A stretch of DNA of 64,000 nt from Atriophallophorus winterbourni (lineage: Eukaryota; Platyhelminthes; Trematoda; Plagiorchiida; Microphallidae). The notes below the pieces were generated by a model. It did no database searches and was not told where the DNA came from. It saw only the letters and a list, made by a program, of their open reading frames with translations. Shown here piece after piece: positions 11,633 to 24,009 of the stretch (within the stretch, counting starts at the first letter, position 1; the number at the start of each line of letters is the position of its first letter). Made by a program: the position numbers and the translations under genes. The stretch is from NCBI GenBank assembly GCA_013407085.1, contig JACCGJ010009910.1, positions 62,001-126,000 of the forward strand. The letters run 5' to 3'.

Positions 11633-12554
11633 GTTGAAATTTCGGATTGATTTTATAATAGATAAAAAGTTCTATTACGAAACAGGCTTGCAAATAAATT
11701 TTCGGGAACGACTGTGGGAAATATTGCAACCATTATGAACGCACTATGGTACAGTGCCCCGACTCCCGAACAGGATTATTATTTATTAGGTTCAGCTAGA
11801 ACCTTATTGGTCGATCGGTAGACCAATCAGCAGGGAGTGAATAGCACACGGTTGAATTACCCTGGTCAGAAAATGCATTATAAATAATTGATGTGGCGGG
11901 CGTTTTGATGTTTATATTCGTGTCGTGTTTCTGACTTACGGTGAATTCTGTTATCCAGTTACCTTTCAACGTGGCGAAATTTGAACTGGAGGGTTTAACA
12001 CGGCACGCGTGGTTGCATTCCTCGGTTTTTACCGGTAGAAAATCGAGATAAATTAATGTCATTGTTTGAAGTTAAACATTTTTAATTTATTTCAAGCAGA
12101 AATTTAAAATCCTTGCTTGGTAATTGACACTCAAAAATGTTAATTATAATTTCCAGTCGCTTATTTTCTACAAATCGTTCAACTGGATTTGCGATATTTA
12201 ACCAGTAATTCTGAAATCAAAATACACCGATTATTGACATTTTGCATTCCACTGGTGTGAATCTGAATACAATGTGTAGGGTCGGTGAGCATTCCAAACG
12301 ATGAATTTTATAACCTGCTCAAGCAATACACCCTTCTAGGTCCACTAGGAACAATGATATATGAACTACGCAGGATCGTTCGAATAGTACTGGATAGAAT
12401 TAAACGTAAATAGCAAAATAGTTCTGTATACTGATAACACTCGTGGCATGCGCACTTGTATCACGGTAGAAACTGAGGTATCCAAAGTTGAATTATTTCC
12501 TGCGAGTTTGCACCTGGTAATCCTATTTTTGGTTAAACGTATCTGTAATCCTTG
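11633..12554. other. Upstream region of the protocadherin exon, no feature assigned
   Basis: This would hold the 5' UTR, promoter or an upstream intron of the minus-strand protocadherin gene. A minus-strand frame at 11796-12062 (88 codons, C- and T-rich) is unrecognised and could be noise or non-coding exon sequence. No TATA box or initiator is obvious enough to call. Confidence 0.3.
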
Positions 12555-12640
12555 CAATTCCTCACACAACTTACGACCGGTTTGGTGCTGTTTGTACTCA
12601 TCAGGCAGAGACAGTACCATCAACATCCGCATGTCTTTAG
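12555..12640 (-). repeat. Dispersed hammerhead-like repeat, minus strand, broken catalytic box
   Basis: On the minus strand CTGATGA (12604-12598) is intact and the loop AAACA and CCGGTCGT are present. GAAA has become CAAA and stem II pairs less well. The missing G makes it a likely dead copy. Confidence 0.55.
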
Positions 12641-12699
12641 ACAGCAGAGATATTGTAAATCATGCACAGAAATATTGATGCATAGCATGTTCGAATCTG

Positions 12700-15600
12700 G
12701 TTTTTGGTTTTTCAACATTGGTACTTAGTTCCGCCTTTGGTCATGTCTTGGACATATGCCACCTACCAGCTCTCTCCAGGCATCACGATTCTGGGCGAGT
12801 CTCTTCAGCTGACCCCACGCCATACCCATCTGCTTGGTAACTGCATCCAGATCTCGCGCCAGGTATTTCTAGGCCGCCCTCCCTTCCTCTTCCGTTAAAG
12901 GTTCCAGGCGATGGATTGTCGGGTGATGTTTGATGCAGGTTTGCGAAGGGTGTGGCCAATCCATCGCCAGCGTCTCTGATGGATGTCTTTGTCAACAGAC
13001 TGCTGATTCGTTGGTCGCCACAATTGTTCTTTGCTGATCTTGTCGGGTCAGCGAATCTTTAGGGTCGTCCTAAGGCGAGTGTTGACGAATATCTGGATTT
13101 CCTTCATGATGGTGACTGTGGTTTTACTGGCCTCTGCTCCACAGAGTAGTAATGGTTTTACTAAGGTGTTTAAGAGCCTGATCTCGCTGGATATCCAGAT
13201 GTTCTGCCGCTGATGGGAGGCTGTTCGTGCTTTACCGATGCGGGTTCGGACGTCTGCATCTGTTCATTGAAGCTTGTCCAGGATGCTGCCGAGATAGATG
13301 AAATGGTCCACCTCTTTCAGCGCCTGGCCTTGTAATGTGATAGGTGTTGTGTATGATGTGTTGTTCTTAAACACCTTGTTCTCCCCTCTGTTGATGTTGA
13401 GGCCTAGTTTAACTAAGTTAACCGCAACGATGCTAGTATTTTCTTGCATCTGTTGTTCAGTGTGGGAGAGAATAGCTTGATCGTCAGCAAAGACGAGGCC
13501 GTCCAACTGTTTCCAAAGTGTCCACTGGATGCCGTTTCGCTTTTGGTCTGTCGATGTCTTTATGATCCAGTCTATGATCAACAGGAACAGGAACGATGAG
13601 AGTAATCTGCCTTGCCCCACTTCGGTTCTCACTTCGAAGGTGTCCGTGAGTTGTCTGCCTTGCACTATGTTGCAGGTAAAAACTTTATATGACTCCCTGA
13701 TGATGTTAGTGAGCTTTTAATGTACTTCGTATTGTCTCAGTAGTATCCAGAGTGTCAGTCTGTAGACGCTATCAAACGTCTTCTCATAATCGATGAATTT
13801 GACATAGAGAGGCGAGTTCTACTCCAGGGACTGTTCTAGAATTATGCGCAGGGTTGCGATTTGGTCCGTGCGCGATCTCTCCTTTCGGAACCCGACTTGT
13901 CGGTCAAGAAGATGTAGCTCAACAGCGTCTTCCATTCTGTTCAGCAAGATGCGGTTAAACACCTTCCCTGGGATGGACAACTAAGGTTGCCATTTTGGGG
14001 AGTTTGATGAGGTAGCCTCCTTTCCACTCAGCTGGTATTTCTTCCCATATCTCGCAGAAGAGTGGGTGGAGGAGCTCCATACTTGTCTCAACGGGATGCC
14101 GGCATTTTGCCAGGTTCTGTAGCCTTGCCGTTCTTCAGTTGCTTGATGGCACTGCGGATCTCATTCTTCGTGGTTGCACAGAAACTGATTGGCAAAGTGC
14201 TTATAGCTCAGGGGGTTTGAAGGAGCCGCTCTGTTGAGTAAGTCCTGAAGTGCTCGATTCACCTCTTTTTCTGTCCTTCTGCGTCTGCTATAATTTCTCC
14301 ATCTCTGTTCCTAACTGGCTTTTTTGGCTTGGCAAACTTTCCTAATAGTTTCTTGTTGGTGAAATACAAGTCCTTGGTGTTGTTTTGATGCGTTGCTTCT
14401 TCTGCTCCTATAAAAGTGTCTCTACGTATTTTCGCGTGTCTATTCCGAAGCTCTGCTTGACAGTTCTATTTGCTTCTGTATATTCTGCTTTTAATTTGCT
14501 TTCTTGCTCTGGTTTTGCTCTGTTCTGTTGTTCACCGTTGCTTACTTTTCTCTTATTCCTTCTATCTTATGTAGCGTCCCTGTTAAGATCAATTTCTTGT
14601 TCTTGCATGTTTTTGGGCCTGGTATTTCTTGACATGTTGAGATCACCGCTTTTGTCATTTTCTGTCACTTCTGTTCTATCTTTTCTTCTTCAAGTAGCCT
14701 TTCCAGGACCTGGAACTTGTTGAAGTGGGTGACCTTGAGATCTTCTTCCTCCCTGTTGCCTTTCAGCATAGCTATGTTGTAGCACTGTCGTTAGCTGGAC
14801 TCCTCTATCCAGCTTTTCTTCAACTTTAGCTTTAACTTGGCGACGAGTAAATGACGGTCGGAAGAAACGTCGTCCCCTCGTTTGACGCATACAGCTTTAA
14901 GGGTGCGTCGAAACTTCTTCACGATGCACACGTGGTAGATTTGGTTGTCTGTCGCCAGGTCGGGTGACATCCAGGTCGCATTGTGTATCATTCTGTGGTG
15001 AAAAACACTTTCTCCGACGACCAGATTGCTTGCGGCGCATAGGTCGGCAAACCTCTCCCAGTTGTCATCACGCCCAGCCCTTGCTGCCCCATGGTATCCT
15101 CATACCATCGGTTGTCACTGCCAATCTTGGTTTTGAAGTCAACCATTACAATGACGTTGTCCCTTTTTGGTCTGTCTTGTATGATGGTTGACAGTCAGTT
15201 GTAAAATCCCTCCTTCTCCTCCTCTCCAATGTCGTTCGTCGGGGCGTAGCACTGGATTATGTTCATGTTGATTTTCTTCTTTTTATATAAAAGGAGGTTG
15301 TCATGATCCGTTGTTCGTGCGCCTCCCACTCAATGAGCACTCTCTCAGCCGAATTCGAAAGTTTCAGGGCCACTCCCTGGGTGTGTGCTTCATGATCCTG
15401 CTCGCGGCCCGAGTACAGCAGTAATTCACCCGAAGTCAATCGCATTTTCCCGGAACCAATCAATCTTGACTCGCTGATTTCTAAGTGGGTGAGGTTATAC
15501 TTCCTCATCTCTGCAGCCACTTGCATTTTCCTTTCAGTCTCATACATGGTTCAGACGTTCCATGTGACGAGGGTAGTGGTGATCCTGGTGAAGACAATGG

Positions 15601-15830
15601 TCATTGGCCTGACGGCTTCCAGATGACTCTGGCTTTCACCGTCTGACGTCATACATTTTCCAGTTAGGGGTCCATCTTCTCTCTGGTCAAATCGTCTGTT
15701 GGTATTCTTGTTGGCATTTCTGTAGTTAGAAGGTTTTTTCACAAGGTGGGGTAGCTAGATCCACGCCCAACCCGCCTCTTTTGCTTCCGAGCTTGGGACC
15801 GTTCTTGGCGAAGTTTCAGCATTAGTACTT
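12700..15830 (-). mobile_element. SR2-like RTE LINE, nearly full-length but decayed
   Basis: Read on the minus strand, this gives in order an AP-type endonuclease and a reverse transcriptase, the single-ORF plan of RTE elements such as schistosome SR2. The endonuclease start is at 15550-15263 (MYETERKMQVAAEMRKYNL, HTQGVAL). The endonuclease end is at 14991-14791, with SDRHLLVAKLKLKL in place of the usual SDH box. RT motif A (FIDYEKTFDS) is at about 13813-13759. An RTEVGQG-type motif B is at about 13630 and an intact motif C (FADDQAIL) at about 13492-13469. The IYLGS segment is near 13290. The WRWIGHTLRK-type end and GGRPRNTW segment are at 12995-12700. Stops and frameshifts occur throughout (for example ahead of motif A). 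Opposite-strand frames here are shadows. The length (about 3.1 kb) is near that of a complete RTE. Confidence 0.88.
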
Positions 15831-17052
15831 AACTAAAATGTCTAATTTCATCTAACAAAGCTCGATTTTTCTTCTCCTGGTGTTCCATTTCAACTGGAAC
15901 CGATTGAAAATGTTCAAGAAGTTCTCGAAATTTTGTCTAGATCACATGGAAAGATCCGACGATAAAAGTTACAGGATACCACACTCTATGACACTCAAAT
16001 GATAATTTTTTCGCATGCATGCTATCCATTTGCGAAAATAATGCTCTTTAATTTCTTGATGATCATATAGTTGTAATTTTAAATTTGTCAGTGACACAAT
16101 CTAATAAAGCTTAACGTCACCAACGCTGCTTTTGTCTCTGTATTGAATGCGAAGTCTTCGCTTTTCGTAAATTTTCTTTCCTAATGCATGGAATTCTAGA
16201 ATTTCTGCTCAGACGATCAACTTCTAAAATAAATCTCTATTTATTTTTTTTCACAGAAATAGGGGTGCGTTTGTCCAGTATTTACAAACAGGCAAATAAA
16301 AAGTTTGCTTCAAAAAATTTCCAATTTTGCTACAACATCGATCCCATCATTGGTTGAAACATCTTCCTCTCGTACAATGTTACATTAATTATTGATAAAT
16401 CAACAGCTGCCACGTTTCCCACAACAGTATATTTTAATCAAATCGTATAAAGTAAATTATTGAATATTGTTAAAAGATTCCCAATGTCACGGACATCATT
16501 TCACTGGTGAATAACAATTCTACTAGTCCTGTGCTTGGCAGATCGATATCTTACATACTTAAAAATCCTTTGAAAAACAAACGAAATGTTTTCATTTGAA
16601 AAAAATGGTCCGTTTAAAGTGATTTCGCGTGTGATTAACCACTTGGTCTACGTTGATTTCAAGTGGAGTTTGTTTGCTTCAAGTGGAAAAATTGTCGATC
16701 AAAGTGTCTATTGATTTTATGCAGAGGTTCAATTCAAAATCTACACCAAATTGTTAATTTTTTTAACCGAATAATTTTTTCTTCCTTTTACTTGTGAAAC
16801 CTGCTATTTTATTAGCCCAAGTGTAAACACTCGTTGTTTAATATTATATTATGTAATGTATAGCGTTTGAGATTTTAGCCCTCTAGTATAGACAGTGAAC
16901 GAACCATCGATCAAGCATCGATCAATATGGATTGTAAGTACATAAGGTGTTTATCGTTCACTGTACAGACTTTGTGTTATTCATTCATTCGTTCAATACA
17001 CGAGTTCAGTTACGGTTGTGTTGTGTCGAACCCAAGGCTGGGCCAGCACTAC
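15831..17052. other. AT-rich DNA, nothing recognised
   Basis: No coding or repeat signal could be supported. Confidence 0.35.
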
Positions 17053-17463
17053 TGTTGGCCTCCGTCGGTCGATGTCGACCATGGATGTACATCACATCGC
17101 ATGAATTTCATGTTTTGCAACTTTTTGAATGACTAAACAGTCCGATTCGGGAGGAACAATCTCTCCCGCAGCGCTTGCAACGATAGTCAGACCTCTGTTG
17201 TATTGCATCAGTTGCACGCCGTCGGCGTGATCTGCGTTCAGCAGCCAAGAGCTGTATTAGCTCGCAGACGACGCTTTACACAATGCCTCCAAAGTGAGCG
17301 GTCAAGAACAAGTTCTTCCCAGCTTGCGGGGTCAATGCCAAGAGCTTTCATATCTCTTTTGCAAACATCTTTGAACCGCAAGAGCGGTCTGCCCAATGGT
17401 TGACTTCCTAATTGCAACTCACTGTAGTGTAGATCTTTCGGAATACGACCATTTTCCATTCTA
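17053..17463 (-). mobile_element. LINE family A, 3' end, minus strand
   Basis: The minus strand carries the last part of the family A frame (YRMENGRIPKDL... then GRPLLRFKDVCKRDMKALGID... to SLWRHCVKRR) in one open frame ending near 17238. The family A 3' UTR with the GGTCGACATCGACCG signature follows. It is 5'-truncated at 17463, exactly where a short (AGT)n run (17463-17481) begins. The relatively long open stretch suggests a younger copy than 2915-3720. Confidence 0.8.
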
Positions 17464-17481
17464 TAGTAGTAGTAGTAGTAG
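17463..17481. repeat. (AGT)n microsatellite
   Basis: About six AGT units directly abut the 5'-truncated end of the family A fragment. Confidence 0.85.
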
Positions 17482-17529
17482 CACATCACACATATAACAA
17501 ACCCTGAATCCGTGAATCCGTGTGTCATT

Positions 17530-17870
17530 GAAAAGTAACCAATTGATCGGTTTTAGGAGTGCTCACGCATTTACACAACACAACCGGTTTCCAGTTTCCT
17601 GTTTGGTTTCGTCAGATGCATACAGTGAGGCTTGAAACTGTGAAAACGTAGTAAGCCACGTTATACTTTAATGCGATTGTTAAACAGATTGGCACAGTTA
17701 AACTTTGGATTGCAGATCAGCGCAGGGGCTCCGAGTTAACCGATCAAATAATTGGAAATGACCAGTTTTAGTGTGCCCACATCCCCTGTACTTACACACC
17801 ACAAACGGCTTCTGGTCGTTTGTTGTCATCGGGTGGTTACAGTAAGTTTAAGTTAGCCTTTGAACATTGG
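17530..17870 (-). repeat. Two degenerate hammerhead-like repeats in tandem, minus strand
   Basis: On the minus strand the first motif (about 17845-17785) reads CCGATGA, then an AACA-containing hairpin, GAAG and CCGTTTGTGG. The second (about 17630-17575) reads CTGACGA, a rearranged stem II, GAAAC and CGGTTGTG. They lie about 215-220 bp apart, close to the 234-bp spacing at 5141-5565. Both have core or stem II defects. Confidence 0.5.
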
Positions 17871-19044
17871 AAGATAGTTTAAAAAGTTATACTTGAATGC
17901 CACTATCAATCGTGTAGGCATTGCCGGCTTTGGATGACGCATCCACTCCGTGGATCTAAGTTAGCCTATTAAATTGATGGATTGTATTTGCTTCATGTAC
18001 TAACATTCATTTGTACTACAAAGCCTGGGAGGTCTTGAAAGCACCAGTATTACGTGAGACCCATTTGCTTACCTAGATAGAATCGAATTTATTGTTGTTA
18101 TTTCCATAATAATCATAGATACATCCATCTATTTTATTATTCAAAAATGATCTCCACACCTTATGCTTGTAATACTGAGCGGAATTACTATGAAATTTCG
18201 CTGTGAAGAGATATCGGATCATGAAGAGAACAAATAATTTGCATGATTTTTCTACAGACTAGTTCACACTAGACCTTTTGAGTTATATCTGTTTTACCGT
18301 GTAACGCGACTTTGAAATCTATGAGAACATATCTGTCTGATTGTAGAACATGCGTACCAAAAGCGATACTGAAACAAAAATTTCTTGGCACAAGTAAATA
18401 AAAATCTATTACAAGGTTGATCATGTCAATGTTTGATAACAATGAGTTTAAAATGTTAATTCGAACGAAATTTTCTGACGGATCGTTTGGTTATTGTCAT
18501 GCATAAAAATTTGAAGGCTTTTGCGCCACCAAATCCATGGTGATAATCAGAACAGTGAACCTGATAAGGCAGCAATTCATCTACAACCTGTATCGCTGCA
18601 GAAAACCAGAAGGAGCTAGGCAACGTTAGCTAAGCTGGGCTCAGTTTCCTTGCATGCTCCACAGAAGATGCATCCACATTAATCCCTTGCAAGTTAATGA
18701 GATCAAGTTTACGTTTGAATGGCGCTGTTAAATTATGTTCATATACAAATTCACAGAGTGATTGCCCGTCAAGCGCTCAACACACTCAAATTTCTATGTA
18801 TTGTGTTGCTCACGTGTGCTACGCTCGTAACTAAAGAGGTTTATGAATAAAGAGAGGTAGAAGGGTAGCGAATTTCGATTCCATCGTGATCTTTCTCCGG
18901 AAGAAGATGTGAAAAGCTACTCAAGAGATTAGCGAGTGCACGGTGGCAGGCGAAACGAACTTGCGCATGGTAGATTTTCGGGTTGTGAGGATGGTGCCAA
19001 ACGTTCGTTCGGAGTCTCTGATGATATGCCTTCAGATGGCTCAT
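17871..19044. other. AT-rich DNA, nothing recognised
   Basis: The last 200 bp could be the ORF1/ORF2 junction of the CR1-like element that follows, but no ORF1 motif is clear. Confidence 0.35.
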
Positions 19045-22000
19045 GATATTTAAAAGTGATCTATTTTAACGCGCGGAGCTTGATAAACAAACTGGTTGAA
19101 CTCCTTGAGCGGATTAGGTAAGACCCTCCAGCGATCATTGAGTGTCGGAAACCTGGATCTCTCCAGAGCAGGATTCAAAGTAATTCAAAGTTTTAATGGT
19201 CCAACAAGCAAATACTTTACAGTAAACACAGATTAAAAATTTAGGGAATGCATAAAAACAACACAAATGTTTGATCCGTATGGAAAGTCAGCACGTGTAT
19301 TCAGGTGCAATGTTGGGTTTTGTCAACATATAATTGTCAAGTTCAGCCTTCAACATGTTCAGGCTTGTTGCGCAAATGATATGTGGGGGCAGGGAGTTCC
19401 ATATAAAACAAACTCGGACAGCAAAGTAAAACCTTCGACAATTTGATCTGGAACGTGAAATAATTAACTTGTATCCCTGCGATCTGCTACCACGTGCTTT
19501 TTGCCGATGAAACAGGTGTTCAAGTGGGTGATCCACTGTATGCAGAATGTTGAAAAGCAGGATCAAGTCACCCCTGACACGACGGTACGAAAAGTCAAAG
19601 AGGTTTAGAGTTGCAATCCGCTCCTCGTATGGCCTGTTTATAGCCCGTTCACCAGTTTTGTAGCGCGGTGGTATACCCGTTGCAGCAAGGTCATGTCCTT
19701 TTGCAACCATGAAGACCATGCTTGAACAGCATACTCCATTGTTGGTCTGATATAGGATGATCCCGAGATGGCCCTACCTGCATATAGAATCAGTTGGTCT
19801 GATCACGGAGCCACTAGAATCGTTAGTGGGGTTGCGTTGTACTTACAACAACATATTTCGCTCAACGTGTTAGTTCGTTTCCAGCACACTGCCTGTCTGG
19901 GTGAGAGCTTATGGGACCGTATAAGGAATGCAGCTTCCTTTGCCACAATAGGTGTTGTATATCGTTCGCAAAATACTCAGGCAGATACACTGATATCACA
20001 GATTTGTCATTACAGTAAATCTACAAACTGTTTGATCGTCGGGGGTTTCAATGCTTCTAGCATTGACTGGGCTTCGCTAGAGGACGGCTCTGGGTCATTC
20101 GAACGGGAATTATTGGACGCCATAGTTGATGTGGGCCTCGTGCAGCATGTTTCCCATCCGACCACAGTTGGAACTAGAGTCAATTTTGGATTTGGTACTC
20201 ACTCAAATGCCGACTGATGTTACGCAGCTTCAGATTGAAGCTCCATTAGTCTGTATTAACTATAACACCTTAAGTTTTCTATGGAAATGTTACAGTGGCT
20301 GGGCACCAGATCATATTCCCAGAAGGAATTTCGGAAGGTGGACGGGGATAAGTTACGTGATGTTGCCACATCTCTCGATTGGTCTCTCAATCAATCAGCT
20401 GATGTTGAAGATTGTTGGCTGTCCGTTGTCAACACGTTGACTTAAGGCGAAAGGTCCCGCTTGTTTCGACAAAGAGCTTCCGAAAATTATTGCGGCAACG
20501 TCAAAGGCTGTGGTTTCTCTTCGTAAGCCGGAAAAACGCCACAGACTATAACAAATATAAGCAAACTAGGAAACTCTGCACGGCTTTAAACCGCAGCAAA
20601 TGTTTGCTGTAAGTGCAGCATTTGTTGGACGAGTCTACTTGTGCAACAAAATGCTTATTCGCGTACATTCGTCGCCGCACAAAGGCATCGCCATACATAC
20701 CTAATCTGATGGATAATAGTGGGGTATACATTCATGAGGATGATTTGAAAGCTGAAGCCCTGGTTAAGCAATATGCCACCATATTCTGTCTTCAAAACAG
20801 TGCCCCCCTTCTGTTGCTAATAACAGTGAGCTTCTGTCTGATCTTGTTGTAAATTTAGAGACGGTTAGACTTCTGTTGGAAGAGGTAGACACACAACCCG
20901 CGCCAGGACCAGACGATATTCATCCGTTGGTTTTACGAGCGCTCTCAGATGTATTGTGCGATCCGCTGGCTAGGTTATTTAAAAAATCTGTAATATGAGT
21001 GGTCTTGCCACATGAATGAAAACAAGGTATTATAAAACCTATGTTTAAATGTGGGGACCCTAGTTGTTCCGCACTAATTTCCGTGATCGGAAAATGTTTA
21101 GAGAAGTTGATCAAGGTAGAAATAGAGAAATTTCTTTAGGTGTGGGTGATGCTGTCCACAGTAATATGGATTCACCAAAGATCGCTCATGCGTATGTAAC
21201 TTGCTCCTGGCGCGAGAAAGCTGGTGTGCTGTGACGGATTCTGTTCAAGCGTTTGATGCTGTTTTATCGAATTAACAAGGCATTCGACCGTATGCCACAC
21301 CGCCGATTGGTCGTCAAGCTGGAGGGTCTGGGTCTTCAAGGGTGTCTTCTTAAGTGGATCGAGGCATTCATTTCAGGGCGGTCAAACCGTGTAGAGGTGA
21401 ACGGCGTTTTGTCTTCAGAAGTGATAGCGAGCTCCGGAGTGCCACAGGGATCTGTTCTTGACGTTTTTATTTAAGATTTTCGTGAGCGACCTTCAACACG
21501 CGGTAGTAATCGATTGTCTTTTAGTCGCGGATGGCCTGAAACTGTAGGTCTCTGTCAGTTCCTGCTATGGCCACGAGCAGTTGATGATTTAGTCACTTGG
21601 ACAAATTGCTGGTCACTGCCTATAAATGAGGACAAGTCAGTCGTCATGCACATAGGCTCCGGTGACACGGCTGGGAAATACTTTCTGGGAAGTAAGCCTA
21701 TTAGAGCGGCGACAGTCAAAAATTCTTAGGGATTCTGGTTATGAATTCCTTGAACTCGAAGGCGAACACTTGTCGGAGAATTGGCAGCGCTACCAGGATG
21801 CTCTGGGCCGTTCAGCGTTCATTTGCAGTCATTACCCTGCATATTTTTCAGACGCTCTTCGCGGCGCACCTCTGTCCTCTGTTGAAATATGGGCTACCCG
21901 TTGCATTTCCTCAGTCTACTGAAACTTTAGCCCCTAGAACTTTAAAGGGAATGGTTTGATCTGCTTCAGACACGCCGAATCCTTCTCGGTCACCATGGCG

Positions 22001-22370
22001 ACGAGTTCCTCCGGTTCTTCCAATTAATAGGTAAATTGAGGACTCGTGGACATGATGTGTTGCAGAAGCCTTGAAGGCTTAAGCCGGTTAATGCTTGCAC
22101 GCTATCCACGCGGACAGTGAACACTTGGAACTCGCTACCGAGTTAGCTCCTATCACTACCATCTGAACAGCTGTTCAAGACCGCGTTGGAACAGCATTAG
22201 TTGAGACGGATGAACCCGATACCCGGACTGATATAGTGGTGGTCCTCTACTCTCCAGGCTTGTCTTACCAGCGGAAGTCACCCATGTTTATTGTTGTGAG
22301 GAAGCTCAAACGGGATTGTATCCCTTCTGCTTTCGATCCAGGAGAAGAAAAAGAAAAAGAAGAAATAATA
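19045..22370 (+). mobile_element. CR1-like LINE (family C), long decayed copy
   Basis: The endonuclease begins with the YFNARSLINKLVELL segment at about 19050 and is cut by a nested insertion (19175-19753). It resumes at 19759 with EMALPAYRISWSDHGATR, then GVALYLQ, the VVYRSQN segment and the GGFNASSIDW box near 20040. The reverse transcriptase follows: APGPDDIHPLVLR at about 20900, motif A as NKAFDRMPHRRLV (21273-21311), motif B SGVPQGSVL (about 21435-21460), and motif C as VADG (21524-21535) in place of FADD. The NTWNSLPS C-terminal segment is near 22120. The 3' end is purine-rich (about 22330-22365). Many stops and frameshifts are present. It is not functional. Confidence 0.87.
19175..19753 (-). 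mobile_element. Nested 5'-truncated CR1-like insertion with 5-bp target duplication
   Basis: This is a CR1 3' end in reverse orientation. The minus-strand frame (19719-19288) carries YEERIATLNLFDFSYRR, RGDLILLFNILH, RRFYFAVRVCFIWNSLPP and the C-terminus. The 3' UTR ends in TTTGAATTACTTTGAAT-type repeats at 19175. AGGAT flanks both sides (19170-19174 and 19754-19758). Removing the insert and one AGGAT restores the host endonuclease frame (SPEQDDPEMALP). The open C-terminal frame of 143 codons makes it one of the least decayed CR1 pieces here. Confidence 0.9.
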
Positions 22371-22924
22371 TGAATATCTACAATTTTCGATTTATCATTG
22401 TCTGCAGCATAGCAGAATACTATGCGATGAAGACTAATGCCACGTCTACCTTGTTGACTGCATGTTACCCATCCTTCGTGATATTCAATGTTTCCACAGA
22501 CACGAGTTCGATACAGGGTCTTGCCTTATGCGTAGTACATTTATACTGCCATGGCCCAGTGTTCAACACATGTTGAGCTGAAGTTGATTCCCTCAACTGC
22601 GATTGAAAGCCCTCTCATTTAAGGGACCAATCAGATTTCTGCCCTCTAAAATCCTTGAATGAATTTTCTTGTTTGTTTGATCTTTCTACAGATGCTTCAA
22701 TAAACATAATTGATAGAGCTATTCAAAGGTAAATATTTTTTAAGGTGTAAGAAGGTCAAACGATGAACTCTGCTCATCACAAGTATTAAATCCTTTTTAA
22801 GAACTAAGTATTGCTTCTACTAACCCTTTAAAATGATCAATCCCAACTGTAGTTCACAATTTTTCGGTCAGTATAGAGGTCATCTATAAATTGTTGACCT
22901 TATTATTTCAAACCGACGACAAAT
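22371..22924. other. AT-rich DNA, nothing recognised
   Basis: No feature supported. Confidence 0.3.
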
Positions 22925-23853
22925 TTCAATTTAATTTTAGTGGTCTAAAAAGCATATAGCTTTACAAAAAACCACAGAATGCGAAGTACGAATAATATAA
23001 ATAACAAAAACTGGATTTGGTTGCTTACTGAGCAGTTCAAGAATCAGGTAAAAATGACATGGACGGAAATTGTTTTCCATTGGTGGGATGACAAATGTAG
23101 ATGCATGTGGTCAACATGTATAGTTTTCTTCGAAGCACGGGTTAATGGTCAAAAACGCATCAAGACTTCTCTTGAACATCTGATTTGATGAGTTAACGAC
23201 AGAATCGGGTAGATTGTTCCAAGTAAAGCAAACTCGCACGGCAAAAAATGTCGTCTAAAGTTGAGTCGCGAGTGCGGGACAGTTATAATAAATGTGTGAG
23301 CTCTTGTCTTATGCGAGCCCCGTAGATTAAATAAGCATTGTAGAGGGTGATTTACGGTATTCAAAGTATTGTAAACAAAAATAAAATCTCCTCATTGTAA
23401 GGTTTCCGGCTGAGTCCGGCGACAAGTTTGGTAGCTCGATGGTATATTATTTTTTAAGCCATGGCGACGATGCTTGAAGTGCATATTCCATCGTGGGTCT
23501 GATGAACGTAATTATAATGCGGGGAATTGTCTGTTTTGATAACCTACCGAAAATTCTGTTTAGTAGTGACAATTTCTCTGATAGACGGAGTTGAATTAGC
23601 TCGACATCCATAGGGTGTTGCTTATCAATACACCGAAGTCCTTTTGTTCAATGGTTCACGAGAGGCTGTGTGCACTAAGAAAATATTGCAACTCCACTTA
23701 TTTTCCAAGGTTTAACATATGATACTTTTGAAAATTGAAGGATAGGCGAGTTTCATAAACCAAGTGTGGAGGTTGTCCAGATCCTTCTGGGGCAGTTCGC
23801 AGTCTTCTAGCTTATTTATCCTCAAACACACTTTTGCATCGTCCGCGAACAGT
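22925..23853 (-). mobile_element. CR1-like LINE, 3' part, minus strand
   Basis: Minus-strand reading from 23853 gives motif C VLFADDAKVCL with FADD intact (23849-23838), then the NKLEDCELPQKDLDNLHTW segment. A C-terminal region follows (NHPLQCLFN...SRLNFRRHF, about 23360-23180), then a 3' UTR ending near 22925 in the TTAATGG/TCTAAAAAGCA block shared with 33320 and 46890. It starts at the active-site region, so it is 5'-truncated. The truncation point coincides with the 3' terminus of a Penelope-like tail. Stops interrupt the frame. Confidence 0.82.
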
Positions 23854-24000
23854 ACGATCATACCAATCGATTGGAATATGTTTGGGACCAATCGTGTATT
23901 CATAATGCTAGGAAATTTGAGTGCAATCGGTTGGAGTAGTTTTTGGGTAACGTTTCACTTCTGACATTTCGTCAGACATGGGTGATGGTCTCGCAGTACG
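23853..24000 (-). mobile_element. Penelope-like element 3' terminal fragment
   Basis: This is nearly identical on the minus strand to the left arm of the inverted unit at 58850-58990. Both contain the CCAATCGATTG terminus, the CGTGTATTCATAATGC block and the hammerhead-like motif (CTGACGA then GAAACGTTACC). Here stem II is partly deleted, so the ribozyme motif is broken. Confidence 0.75.
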
Positions 24001-24009
24001 ATCTTACAT

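Noticed and set aside
11796..12062. Upstream coding exon of the protocadherin gene
   Set aside because: No cadherin motif or convincing splice donor leads into 11632, and the exon at 10965-11632 already starts with a signal peptide.
14385..14723. Plus-strand frame of 112 codons rich in C, F, S and L, resembling a membrane protein
   Set aside because: It is the antisense of the SR2-like RTE coding region at 12700-15830.
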